Below, one piece after another: positions 1-6,577 of a stretch of DNA of 10,175 nucleotides. Below the pieces are notes generated by a model. The model did no database searches. It saw only the letters and a program-made list of their open reading frames with translations, and had not been told where the DNA came from. The stretch is from Spirochaetota bacterium (lineage in GTDB: Bacteria > Spirochaetota > UBA4802 > JAFGJZ01): positions 1 through 10,175 of the forward strand of contig JAEWVL010000439.1 of NCBI GenBank assembly GCA_023396665.1, given 5' to 3'. The translations under genes were made by a program, and so were the position numbers. Each line of letters opens with the position of its first letter. The first letter of the stretch is position 1.

Positions 1-115
1 CTATATCACCAGACCCGGAATGAAATATTGACGGTTGAAGCCTTCACAGCACACAGTTCAGAATTTTCCGCGCATTCGATGCAATAAAATCAAGCTCCAT
101 TCGTCCTGATTGTTA

Positions 116-130
116 GGGGATCGTATCCCC
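116..130 (+). other. Short leader hairpin before the methyltransferase
   Basis: GGGGAT, loop CGT, ATCCCC: perfect 6-bp arms located 45 nt upstream of the methyltransferase start. It may be part of the 5' untranslated region or the end of an upstream transcript; there is no U-tract. The rest of 1-174 shows no gene I can support. Frame 1 is open from the window edge to a TAA at 85-87, so the tail of an upstream gene is possible but unproven. Confidence 0.3.
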
Positions 131-174
131 CCGCCTGAAAACAAAGGGCGAATCTTGATCGACAGGACAACACA

Positions 175-756
175 ATGAACGCAAAAACACAGCCGCACGT
201 TTGCCACGCATCCCGCGCGGGGGCTCTGGACACGGGTCTTCGAAAGCTCATTCATAACCCGGAGAAAATTCTGTCGCCCTATATCAGACCGGGCATGCGG
301 GTGCTCGAGCCAGGTTGCGGACCGGGCTTTTTCACCATGGAAATCGCCCGTCTCGCAGGTAAAGACGGCGGGGTCATCGCGGCCGATCTGCAAAGCGAGA
401 TGCTTGAGCACGTCAGCCAGAAAGCGCTGCTCTGCGACAAGCCCTGCAAGGTGCGCCTGCATAAATGCGGCAGCGATAAGATCGGGCTTCCCGAAAATGA
501 AAGAATCGATTTTGCATTTATCTTTTACATGCTGCACGAAGTGCCAGACCAGAGAAACTTCATCAACGAGATCAGCCGTCATCTGGAGAACAAAGGCGAG
601 CTAATGATTGTGGAACCGCGTTTTCACGTGACACGTGAGAATTTCCGCGCCTCGGTCGATACCGTAAAATCATGCGGCTTCGAAATCACCGAGCATCCGC
701 AGGTGCTGTTCAGCCGTGCGGTAATCGCCAGAAAGCTCAGCGACCCTACCCGATGA
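175..756 (+). CDS. Class I SAM-dependent methyltransferase
   Basis: A 193-residue soluble protein with the Rossmann methyltransferase fold. Motif I is VLEPGCGPGFF at residues 43-53, where the glycine loop binds S-adenosylmethionine. An acidic residue, Asp71 in AADLQSEML, fits the ribose-binding position. Residues 112-125 (DFAFIFYMLHEVPD) form the motif IV/post-IV region, and a carboxylate-containing strand IVEP follows at 145-148. The N-terminus carries a conserved-looking stretch (HVCHASRAGALD, then RKLIHNPEKILSPYI) that I recognise from a small-methyltransferase group common in anaerobes. Its substrate is unknown; arsenite, halide or small-molecule methylation cannot be distinguished here. 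AGGA at 164-167 gives a Shine-Dalgarno 7 nt before the ATG. The gene converges on the Fe-S scaffold gene, with only 3 nt between stop codons and no terminator visible between them. Fold assignment is secure; function is not. Confidence 0.88.
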   Translation: MNAKTQPHVCHASRAGALDTGLRKLIHNPEKILSPYIRPGMRVLEPGCGPGFFTMEIARLAGKDGGVIAADLQSEMLEHVSQKALLCDKPCKVRLHKCGSDKIGLPENERIDFAFIFYMLHEVPDQRNFINEISRHLENKGELMIVEPRFHVTRENFRASVDTVKSCGFEITEHPQVLFSRAVIARKLSDPTR

Positions 757-759
757 GCT

Positions 760-1143
760 TTATTCAGAAGGGCTGATGTTTTCGGCCCTGTATTTATCCA
801 GTGCAAGGCGCATGGTATTGACGGCAAGCGTCGCGCAGTGGGCATTGTCTTCGGGAATATCTCCCGCAAGCTCAAGTACATGTTCGGGCTGAATAGTGCT
901 TAATTTGTCAAGAGGCAATCCGTTCGCGAGCGAGGCTGCGGCGCTGCCGCAGAGCAGCGAATGGATGCAGCCGTCAGTGGTATAGGTGGCAAACTGTATG
1001 CACCCGTCGATGATGAGAAACCAGAATTCCATTGTGTCACCGCAGGGACCGGTGAGCCGGGCATTGGCCTGCGCGCCGCGCTGCGGTCCGAAATTAAAGG
1101 GAACGCGCTTGGTGATGAGATTTTCCTTGTTCGTTTCGGACAT
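760..1143 (-). CDS. NifU/IscU-type iron-sulfur cluster assembly scaffold protein
   Basis: A 127-residue protein matching the NifU N-terminal/IscU scaffold domain, on which [Fe-S] clusters are built before transfer to apoproteins. The ligand pattern is visible: Cys34 and Asp36 in GPCGD (the IscU first ligand and the labile-cluster Asp), Cys59 and Cys65 in DGCIHSLLCGSAAASL, and His102-Cys103 in AHCATLAVNTMRLAL. The paired Cys59/Cys65 arrangement resembles the stand-alone family with a DGC-x5-CGS motif seen in anaerobes rather than classical IscU, which has GCGS. A further Cys48 is present. There is no NifS/IscS, Fdx or NifB gene next to it in the window, so the cysteine desulfurase partner must be elsewhere. 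It is divergent from the amidohydrolase. The ribosome-binding site is weak (AGGA about 10 nt upstream). Family assignment is confident; which client proteins it serves is unknown. Confidence 0.85.
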   Translation of the reverse strand: MSETNKENLITKRVPFNFGPQRGAQANARLTGPCGDTMEFWFLIIDGCIQFATYTTDGCIHSLLCGSAAASLANGLPLDKLSTIQPEHVLELAGDIPEDNAHCATLAVNTMRLALDKYRAENISPSE

Positions 1144-1399
1144 GAGCGGGCATCCTGCTTCAGGCGCTTCAGATGAGCGCGTTGTAATTGTTTTTCACGA
1201 CGCGGACATCCTATGCACAAGATCGCCGGGCTGTCAACCAAGCTGCAACATTTTCTTGCAGACTCGTGCTGCGGCTCCCTTAGAAAGGGCGAGGCTCTCA
1301 AAACCGTCCCTCCGCTAAAAAAATCGCGAATCGTTTTTTTGTGTTGGCCATTTTCGCCGCAAACTGTATTCGAGATAAAAAAGATGCGGGGGGATACCA
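1144..1399. other. Divergent intergenic region between scaffold and amidohydrolase genes
   Basis: This 256-nt stretch must hold promoters for both flanking genes. On + a weak candidate is TTGGCC, 17-nt spacer, TATTCG near 1345-1373, poor at -10. CCCTT-aga-AAGGG at 1277-1289 is a small hairpin. An A7 run and a T7 run around 1317-1339 flank a TCGCGA palindrome. The G-run at 1388-1393 is the ribosome-binding site of the amidohydrolase. No RNA gene or riboswitch was recognised. Confidence 0.35.
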
Positions 1400-2959
1400 A
1401 TGAAAATCTACCAGGGGACCATCGTCACCTGTGACGCGAATGCTTCCATCGCGCGCTATCTTGTCGAGGACAATGGCAAAATCGTCTTTGTCGGCAATGA
1501 GCTGCCGGCGTGTTATTCGCACGCCACGATGACAAATCTGGAACACAGGGCGCTATGCCCCGCCTTCGCCGACACGCACATCCACTTCATGTCGCACGCG
1601 CTGTTTTCAGGCGGGCTGGATGTGCGGCACGCGCAAAACAACGAAGAGATGTCTCAAAACATCGCCGACTACGCGAAGACGCACAAAGAAAAGATCATTC
1701 TCGGTTTCGGCGCCTCGGCGCACTCCGTTACAGAGAAACAAATAATCAGCCTCGCCCAGCTCGACAGAGCCTGCCCCCGGCAACCTGTTTTCATCGTAAA
1801 ATATGACGGCCATGCGGCTGTCGCCAATACCGCACTTTTAAAAATGCTTCCCGAAAAAATCAGCCGCGAGCGAGGCTTCGACGCCGAAAGCGGCCTGATG
1901 ACACAGGAGGCCTTTTTCAGAATCACCGATTTTGTCACCGCCACCGTCTCGCTTCCCGACACGCTCTCGCGCATGCTCGAGTGCGTCGACACCATGGCCG
2001 CCAAAGGCATCGGCATGATCCATTCGGTGAGCGGTGTCGGCTTTCCCGCCGATCTTGACGTAACGCTCGAATCGATCTTCGCGAAAGGTCTTCGCAACGA
2101 TGTCGCCTACCGGCTTTTTTTTCAGACGATGGATGTTGCCAAGGTGCAGAAGCGAAAACTGCCGCGCATCGGCGGCTGTTTCGCCACAGCGCTGGACGGC
2201 TGTTTCGGTTCGCTTGACGCGGCCATGACACGCCCCTATAGAGGATCGAAAAACAAGGGTATACTGTATTACACGGACGAACAGGTTTGCGAGTTCGCGA
2301 AAGCCGCGAACCGTGCGGGTCTGCAGATCGAGATGCACGCGATCGGCGACCGCGCCTTCGATCAGGCGACAAAGGCGATTGCCGCCGCACTCAAGGACTT
2401 TCCGAGGCGTGATCACCGCCACACGATCATTCACGCATGTCTGCCGACGAAGAAAGGTCTCGATCTTTGCGCAAAGCACGGTATCGCGATCGCCCTTCAG
2501 CCGGCTTTTCTCGACTGGGCCCAGGAGCCGCTTTCGTATCTCAAGCAGATCATGGGTGATCGCGCCCTGCAGCTGTCGCCGCTCAAGAGCATGGCCAAAG
2601 CGGGTATCATGATGAGCGGCGGATCGGACGGGCCCTGTACCCTGCCCGATCCGATCGCGGGCATACACGCGGCCGTCAATCATTACGTGCGGGAAGAGGC
2701 GCTCAGCATACAGCAGGCGCTTGATCTCTACACGCGAAACGCCGCATGGATGAGTTTTGACGAGAACGAACGGGGTTCTCTTGAAGCCGGCAAGCGCGCC
2801 GACATGGTGATTCTTGACCGTAATATTCTCGCGCAGCCGAAGAAGAAGATCAAAGAGACGAAGGTCGAGACACTTCTGCTCGGCGGCAAAGCTTATTCGA
2901 AGGGTCAGGGCCGCGTCGAGCTGTTGCTGCGCGCGGCCGCTTCGAAACGGAAGCTGTAG
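1400..2959 (+). CDS. Amidohydrolase family 3 (YtcJ-like) metal-dependent hydrolase
   Basis: A 519-residue cytosolic protein of the amidohydrolase superfamily with the composite N/C beta-sandwich around a metal-dependent TIM barrel. Metal ligands can be followed: His60 and His62 in ADTHIHF after strand 1, His313 in EMHAIGDRAF, His345 in IIHAC, and Asp410 in SGGSDGP. The MHAIGDRA signature and the C-terminal GSLEAGKRADMVILDRN block (459-474) are typical of the YtcJ/imidazolonepropionase-like amidohydrolase_3 group, whose members cleave amide bonds of varied small substrates; the substrate here cannot be read from sequence. Length fits the family (about 520-550). GGGGGGA ending 6 nt before the ATG supports this start, and the first residues (MKIYQGTIVTCD) form the expected first sandwich strand. 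It stands alone in orientation: its right neighbour umuD is convergent, 16 nt away. A 393-codon frame lies antisense within this gene and is a shadow. Confidence 0.92.
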   Translation: MKIYQGTIVTCDANASIARYLVEDNGKIVFVGNELPACYSHATMTNLEHRALCPAFADTHIHFMSHALFSGGLDVRHAQNNEEMSQNIADYAKTHKEKIILGFGASAHSVTEKQIISLAQLDRACPRQPVFIVKYDGHAAVANTALLKMLPEKISRERGFDAESGLMTQEAFFRITDFVTATVSLPDTLSRMLECVDTMAAKGIGMIHSVSGVGFPADLDVTLESIFAKGLRNDVAYRLFFQTMDVAKVQKRKLPRIGGCFATALDGCFGSLDAAMTRPYRGSKNKGILYYTDEQVCEFAKAANRAGLQIEMHAIGDRAFDQATKAIAAALKDFPRRDHRHTIIHACLPTKKGLDLCAKHGIAIALQPAFLDWAQEPLSYLKQIMGDRALQLSPLKSMAKAGIMMSGGSDGPCTLPDPIAGIHAAVNHYVREEALSIQQALDLYTRNAAWMSFDENERGSLEAGKRADMVILDRNILAQPKKKIKETKVETLLLGGKAYSKGQGRVELLLRAAASKRKL

Positions 2960-2975
2960 GCACACTCGCCCGATC

Positions 2976-3530
2976 TCATATCTTGTGAATGATGAAAGTG
3001 ACGACGCTCCACACTTCAAAAGATTGCAAGGTTTTTACGCATATGGGGGGATATGCTTCGTTCTCGGCCATAAGCGAAAGGCCGCCCGGCCCCGTCAAAA
3101 ACCGTTTGACCGTCAGCTCACCGTCGAGAACGGCAATAACGATCTGATTGTTTTTAGGACTTATGGAACGGTCGACGACGAGAATGTCTCCCTCGAAGAT
3201 GCCGGCATTGACCATCGAATCGCCCGCGACGCGCATGCAGAAGGTCGCCGCGGGACGCTGTACCATCAGTTCGTTGAAATCAAGCGTCTTTTCGATATAA
3301 TCGTCGGCGGGGGAAGGAAAGCCCGCCCTGACGGAAGATTGAAAAAAAGGTATCGCGAGTATTTCGGCATCGCGTACGCAACGGACGCTCATCGACGTCA
3401 GATGTGCAGATGAGGGAAACTCGCATTGCTGGGGCTTTATCAAAGCCGGATTCTCGAGTACGACGAAGGAAGGGCCTGTGGCCTTTTCCCCCGATGTTTT
3501 CTTTTTCGCTCTCGCCAGACAAACCAACAT
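2976..3530 (-). CDS. umuD: UmuD-type self-cleaving S24 peptidase (DNA polymerase V accessory subunit)
   Basis: Homologous along residues 47-184 to E. coli UmuD (139 aa), the SOS protein that RecA filaments stimulate to cut itself and then partner UmuC in translesion synthesis. The Ser-Lys dyad is clear: Ser105 in AGDSM and Lys142 in ELTVKRF. The cleavage site falls at Ala69-Gly70 in SVRAGFPSPADDY, where E. coli has Cys-Gly. There is no N-terminal helix-turn-helix, so this is not LexA. The open frame carries 46 residues before the E. coli-equivalent start: Met47 (codon 3392-3390) aligns with the E. coli initiator. Neither ATG has a convincing Shine-Dalgarno, so the true start is uncertain; 3392 is a serious alternative. 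No umuC lies downstream, since the next gene is convergent. A palindrome and two hairpins sit upstream. Confidence 0.87.
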   Translation of the reverse strand: MLVCLARAKKKTSGEKATGPSFVVLENPALIKPQQCEFPSSAHLTSMSVRCVRDAEILAIPFFQSSVRAGFPSPADDYIEKTLDFNELMVQRPAATFCMRVAGDSMVNAGIFEGDILVVDRSISPKNNQIVIAVLDGELTVKRFLTGPGGLSLMAENEAYPPICVKTLQSFEVWSVVTFIIHKI

Positions 3531-3550
3531 ATGTTAAGTATTTAGTCAAC

Positions 3551-3562
3551 AGATAATTATCT
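3551..3562. promoter_or_regulatory. Palindromic possible operator upstream of umuD
   Basis: AGATAATTATCT is a perfect 12-bp palindrome centred about 26 nt upstream of the umuD start at 3530. It is flanked on the umuD-sense strand by two direct CTGTT copies (CTGTTAGATAATTATCTGTT). The position suits a repressor or SOS-type operator. It does not match the E. coli LexA box (CTGT-N8-ACAG), the Gram-positive box, or the Leptospira TTTG-N5-CAAA box. Confidence 0.35.
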
Positions 3563-3570
3563 AACAGTTT

Positions 3571-3601
3571 CCTGCTTAAGTCCATCGTGGACTTAAGCAG
3601 G
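3571..3601. repeat. Perfect 13-bp inverted repeat (hairpin 1 of tandem pair)
   Basis: CCTGCTTAAGTCC, loop ATCGT, GGACTTAAGCAGG: 13 paired bases without mismatch and a 5-nt loop, about 40 nt upstream of umuD. No U-tract follows on either strand, so it is not a textbook terminator. It could be an RNA structure in the umuD leader, a cruciform, or a protein site. Confidence 0.7.
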
Positions 3602-3604
3602 GTC

Positions 3605-3631
3605 GTTTCGGCAAAATGAATTTGCCGAAAC
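3605..3631. repeat. Perfect 11-bp inverted repeat (hairpin 2 of tandem pair)
   Basis: GTTTCGGCAAA, loop ATGAA, TTTGCCGAAAC: 11 paired bases and a 5-nt loop, only 3 nt from hairpin 1. The arms are unrelated in sequence to hairpin 1, but the geometry is alike. On + a short T-rich stretch (ATTTTATG) follows, which gives only weak terminator character. Confidence 0.7.
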
Positions 3632-3703
3632 ATGCATTTTATGCCAAAAAACCTACCTTATATGACATTTTAGATATTTTTGTTTAGTTATTGTTTAACA
3701 TAG

Positions 3704-3731
3704 TTGACCATATCACCCAACAGGTTATAAT
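3704..3731 (+). promoter_or_regulatory. Sigma70-type promoter for the lipoprotein gene
   Basis: TTGACC (3704-3709), 16-nt spacer, and a perfect TATAAT (3726-3731) on +. Transcription would start near 3738 and leave a leader of about 170 nt before the lipoprotein start at 3908. This is the best promoter match I see in the window. Confidence 0.6.
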
Positions 3732-3762
3732 CTCCAATCAAGATAATTAATGGTTTTACCCG

Positions 3763-3822
3763 ATGAAAGTTCAACCGGTCCGCTATGATCTGAAACAACA
3801 TGGATTGGCTGCTTCAAAGTGA
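3763..3822 (+). other. Possible 19-codon leader ORF upstream of the lipoprotein
   Basis: ATG at 3763 opens MKVQPVRYDLKQHGLAASK and stops with TGA at 3820-3822, inside the leader that follows the promoter. No Shine-Dalgarno precedes it. A small hairpin GCTTC-aaagt-GAAGC (3811-3825) overlaps its stop. It may be a leader peptide, a decayed gene fragment or chance. The rest of 3531-3907 outside the listed sites holds no gene I recognise and is AT-rich compared with its surroundings. Confidence 0.2.
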
Positions 3823-3907
3823 AGCTAGATCAATGCCGGTATTATTCAGATTTGTACGAACTATCGATGATTCTTTCATTGGATTATTCCAGCAAACGGA
3901 GGATTCC

Positions 3908-4831
3908 ATGTTCAAGATCAAGAAAACAGCGGCAATAGTGCTCATGACAGGCATACTGGCCCTTACTGCCTGCGATGACGGCAGTAATGGTAGTCATGGA
4001 AATATCATATCAATAGCCGAAATAACCGGTCTTACGGCACCGGTACTTGGCGCTTTGCCTGTGACGGAAATTACGGAAACAGAACAGTACACGGGTACTG
4101 TCAGCTGGGACGGCGGCTGGATATGGTCGCCCCGTTTCGCGGGTCTGAAAGCCTATACAGCGACCATTACGCTGACGGCAAAATCAGGCTACACAGTGTC
4201 GGGAATAAGTGAGAACTTTTTTACTGTTGAAGGCGCCCAAAGCGTAGCGAACCCCGCCGATTCAGGCGTGATAACGGTGAGTTTTCCGGCGACCGCTTCA
4301 GCGGGAGAAATCGGCGATATCGCTCTGGGCGGAAGAATCATATATATTCTGCAAAGCGGCGACGAAGGCTATGTCGAGGGAGAACAGCGCGGTCTCATTG
4401 TCGCGATGGCGGATCAGGGCAGTGAAATACCCTGGGCACTCGAGGCGTACAAGACGACAGCGGTACCGAGAGGCACCGGATATAAACTGGGCGATGGTTC
4501 GGCAAACACCGACAAAATTATCGCACAGAACGGCGAAGGCACTGCCTATGCGGCCGCTCTTGCGCGAGCCCATGATGGCGGCGGCTATAATGACTGGTAC
4601 CTGCCTTCACAGTTTGAATTAAGCAAGCTGGGAGAAAACCGTCATCTGGTAGGAGGCTTCACTTGTGATTACTATTGGTCTTCAACAGAACAAAGCAATG
4701 GTACGAAAGCGTCTGTATTGATTAATAGTGCAAATGCCGGTGTTGATTTATCCAAAAATATTAATAATTACTATGACGCTTATACAGACTCTTCTTACCC
4801 CTTAGGGGTTCGGGCTTTCCGTTCATTCTAG
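3908..4831 (+). CDS. Lipoprotein with Ig-like domain and C-terminal DUF1566 (C-type-lectin-like) domain
   Basis: A 307-residue exported lipoprotein. Lys3, Lys5 and Lys6 precede a hydrophobic helix and the lipobox LTAC, with Cys22 as the lipidated residue. Residues 41-130 form an Ig-like module (YTGTVSW, then YTATITLTAKSGYTVSGISE and a FFTVEGA strand) often repeated in spirochaete and clostridial surface proteins. Residues 139-307 match DUF1566: GGRIIYILQSGDEG, then GGYNDWYLPSQFEL (225-238), YYWSSTE (255-261) and the terminal GVRAFRSF. The start at 3908 is chosen over an in-frame ATG at 3800 because GGAGG (3898-3902) lies 5 nt upstream and the signal peptide begins there. The role is probably surface binding; the ligand is unknown. 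The last ~150 nt are AT-rich with a run of codons ending in pyrimidine, discussed as a possible DGR variable region. It is convergent with mrpD, with a hairpin between. Confidence 0.85.
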   Translation: MFKIKKTAAIVLMTGILALTACDDGSNGSHGNIISIAEITGLTAPVLGALPVTEITETEQYTGTVSWDGGWIWSPRFAGLKAYTATITLTAKSGYTVSGISENFFTVEGAQSVANPADSGVITVSFPATASAGEIGDIALGGRIIYILQSGDEGYVEGEQRGLIVAMADQGSEIPWALEAYKTTAVPRGTGYKLGDGSANTDKIIAQNGEGTAYAAALARAHDGGGYNDWYLPSQFELSKLGENRHLVGGFTCDYYWSSTEQSNGTKASVLINSANAGVDLSKNINNYYDAYTDSSYPLGVRAFRSF

Positions 4832-4838
4832 GCACTTC

Positions 4839-4863
4839 GGCTTATACACTCAGTGTATAAGCC
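4839..4863. terminator. Inverted repeat between convergent lipoprotein and mrpD genes, probable bidirectional terminator
   Basis: GGCTTATACACT, one base C, AGTGTATAAGCC: perfect 12-bp arms. It begins 8 nt after the lipoprotein stop and covers the mrpD stop codon (4852-4850). It lies exactly between converging genes, which suits a bidirectional terminator, but no U-tract follows on either strand. A cruciform near the end of a DGR variable region is the alternative reading. Confidence 0.55.
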
Positions 4864-6577
4864 ACAGCACCATGATCACGAGGCCTGCGACAAAGGATAC
4901 GAACAGTCCCTGAAAATCGCTGCAGCTCCGGCGAAGCCGAAGCTGCAGCGCCTCTACAATACGACTAGAGGCGGCGAGAAAAAGCAGAATGCCGCCCGCA
5001 AGCGTCAGTATAAATTTGAGAAGATCGCCGGGACTGAAAAGACTCATGGCGACCGGGGTCGACAAAAGTCCTCCCGACAGCAGCCGCACACACAATGCGT
5101 AAATATAAGTCGCGCTTACTCCGAATGCCAGACACAGCAGTGCTAGCGTACACTGAGCGAGATGGCCGCTTACGCCTGGCCCGGGTGCATCTGTTTCGGG
5201 CTCTTCGATATTTTGCTTATGTTTAAGCGGCAGAACAACGCGTGAGAGTTTCAGGACATAGGCGACAGTCAGCCCTCCCGCCGCCAGAAGCAGCGGCTCT
5301 TGCGGCAATCCCTTGAATAAATCGACAAGAATGGTTTTGCCGGCATAGCCGCTGAAAAGCGGAAAAGCCGCAAGCGAGGCGAGTCCCGCCGCGAAGCATA
5401 GTGCTGTCAGGGGCAGCTTTTCTCCGCGTGCGCGAAGAAAGGACGCGGCGCCGCGCAGCCGGTAAATGTCGCGCTCGTCTGCCGCCTCAATGATACTGCC
5501 CGTTGTCAAAAAGAGCAGGCCTTTGAATACGGCATGATAGAGCGCGTATAAAAAAGCAGCACTTAATAACAGAGTGCCGGCACTCGTGTGTATTCCTGCA
5601 GACAGCGCGGCACCCCAGGCACATACTACAAAGCCGATCTGGCTTATCGAGCTGTAGGCGAGTATACGCTTGATGTCGCGCTGCGAAAGAGCAAGCGCCG
5701 CAGCGAGAAAGGCGCTCAGCGCACCCGCGAAAGACAGAAGTTCCCCCGCCCGCTGCCCGGCTTCAAAAAGCGCGAGAAAGCGAGTGAGCGCGAAAAGCGG
5801 TGTTTTGATCAGCACCCCTGACAAGACCGCCGAGACGGCGTGCGGCGCCATCGCGTGCGCGTCGGGCAGCCAGCCGTAGAGCGGCATGACCGCCACGCGC
5901 AGCACCACTGAGGCGATGATCAGACAAATCGAGATCAGGGCCGTGTATCCCCCCGCATCGGGAAGCGCGCGCAGCGATTCTGCTATCGCGTCGTATGACA
6001 GGGAGCCGCTCAGGCGATACAGACCGTAGAGCCCCAGAAGAAAAAAGACCATGGCCGCCGCACTCACCATAAGATACGAGAAGGACGCAAGCGCCGCGCC
6101 GGGCTTCTTCGATTCGGCGATCAGCACGTATGAGGTGATGCCCATCACCTCGAGACAGACATACAGATTGAAAATATCAGCAGTCATGATGGCGGCCGCA
6201 AGCGATGCGCTTTGTATCAGAAACATCGCTGTAAAAAGCCGCGAGCAGCCGTTTTTGCGCCGCGAATGCAGCCATGAAGCGCCGCCGAGCGTGAGTCCCA
6301 GTACATTGACAAGCCAGGCAAGCGCATCAAAGCGGTAGTGTATGCCAAGCCCCCCGCCCCAACTTCCGATCGCTCCCATGAACACGTGTCCTTCGCGTAT
6401 CGAGGGGAAAAGCCCGGCAAGCGCCAGCCAGGGCAGCGCCAGCCCGACAAAGGCCGCCGCGCTTTCACACACGGTGAAGGCCCGCCCGCGAAAAAAAGCG
6501 CGGGCGACAAGCGCCAGCGCCGCAGCGGCTACAGGAAGATATACGGGCGCGAATACAAGAGAGTGATCATTCATCAT
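4850..6577 (-). CDS. mrpD: Mrp-type Na+/H+ antiporter subunit D (NuoN/MbhH-like)
   Basis: A 575-residue polytopic membrane protein of the proton-pumping antiporter family shared by MrpD, NuoL/M/N and MbhH; it forms an ion channel in the Mrp complex. The key TM5 glutamate is Glu143 in NLYVCLEVMGITSY. The WLPDAHAMAPHAVSA loop (236-250) is typical, with Lys258 in LIKTPL and His348/Lys352 in YHAVFKGLLF. The usual TM7 lysine five residues before the Pro of PLYGWLP appears to be Arg227 (VLRVAVMP). After residue ~450 there is a hydrophilic link (KHKQNIEEPETDAPG) and further membrane segments, making it longer than typical MrpD (about 490). The start at 6577 overlaps mrpC by 11 nt; ATG 6574 is equally possible. 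It is the last gene of the operon. Its stop sits in the hairpin at 4839-4863. Confidence 0.9.
   Translation of the reverse strand: MMNDHSLVFAPVYLPVAAAALALVARAFFRGRAFTVCESAAAFVGLALPWLALAGLFPSIREGHVFMGAIGSWGGGLGIHYRFDALAWLVNVLGLTLGGASWLHSRRKNGCSRLFTAMFLIQSASLAAAIMTADIFNLYVCLEVMGITSYVLIAESKKPGAALASFSYLMVSAAAMVFFLLGLYGLYRLSGSLSYDAIAESLRALPDAGGYTALISICLIIASVVLRVAVMPLYGWLPDAHAMAPHAVSAVLSGVLIKTPLFALTRFLALFEAGQRAGELLSFAGALSAFLAAALALSQRDIKRILAYSSISQIGFVVCAWGAALSAGIHTSAGTLLLSAAFLYALYHAVFKGLLFLTTGSIIEAADERDIYRLRGAASFLRARGEKLPLTALCFAAGLASLAAFPLFSGYAGKTILVDLFKGLPQEPLLLAAGGLTVAYVLKLSRVVLPLKHKQNIEEPETDAPGPGVSGHLAQCTLALLCLAFGVSATYIYALCVRLLSGGLLSTPVAMSLFSPGDLLKFILTLAGGILLFLAASSRIVEALQLRLRRSCSDFQGLFVSFVAGLVIMVLWLIH

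Noticed and set aside
58..582. A 174-codon open frame on - opposite the methyltransferase
   Set aside because: It shows no recognisable motif and covers the ribosome-binding site and SAM motif of a clear + strand gene.
1277..1289. CCCTT-aga-AAGGG as a terminator
   Set aside because: The 5-bp stem has no U-tract and lies between divergent genes where no terminator is expected.
1838..3019. A 393-codon open frame antisense to the amidohydrolase
   Set aside because: It is rich in Arg/His/Leu with no domain signature, lies opposite a well-conserved enzyme, and runs through the intergenic gap into umuD. It is a GC-driven shadow.
3605..3631. Leptospira-type LexA box (TTTG-N5-CAAA)
   Set aside because: Hairpin 2 contains CAAA-N5-TTTG, the half-sites in the opposite order. 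This is not the reported box.
3531..3640. Integron attC sites or insertion-sequence ends
   Set aside because: The hairpins are short and fully paired, and no GTTRRRY/RYYYAAC core pair with an unpaired bulge was found. There is no transposase, integrase or target duplication nearby.
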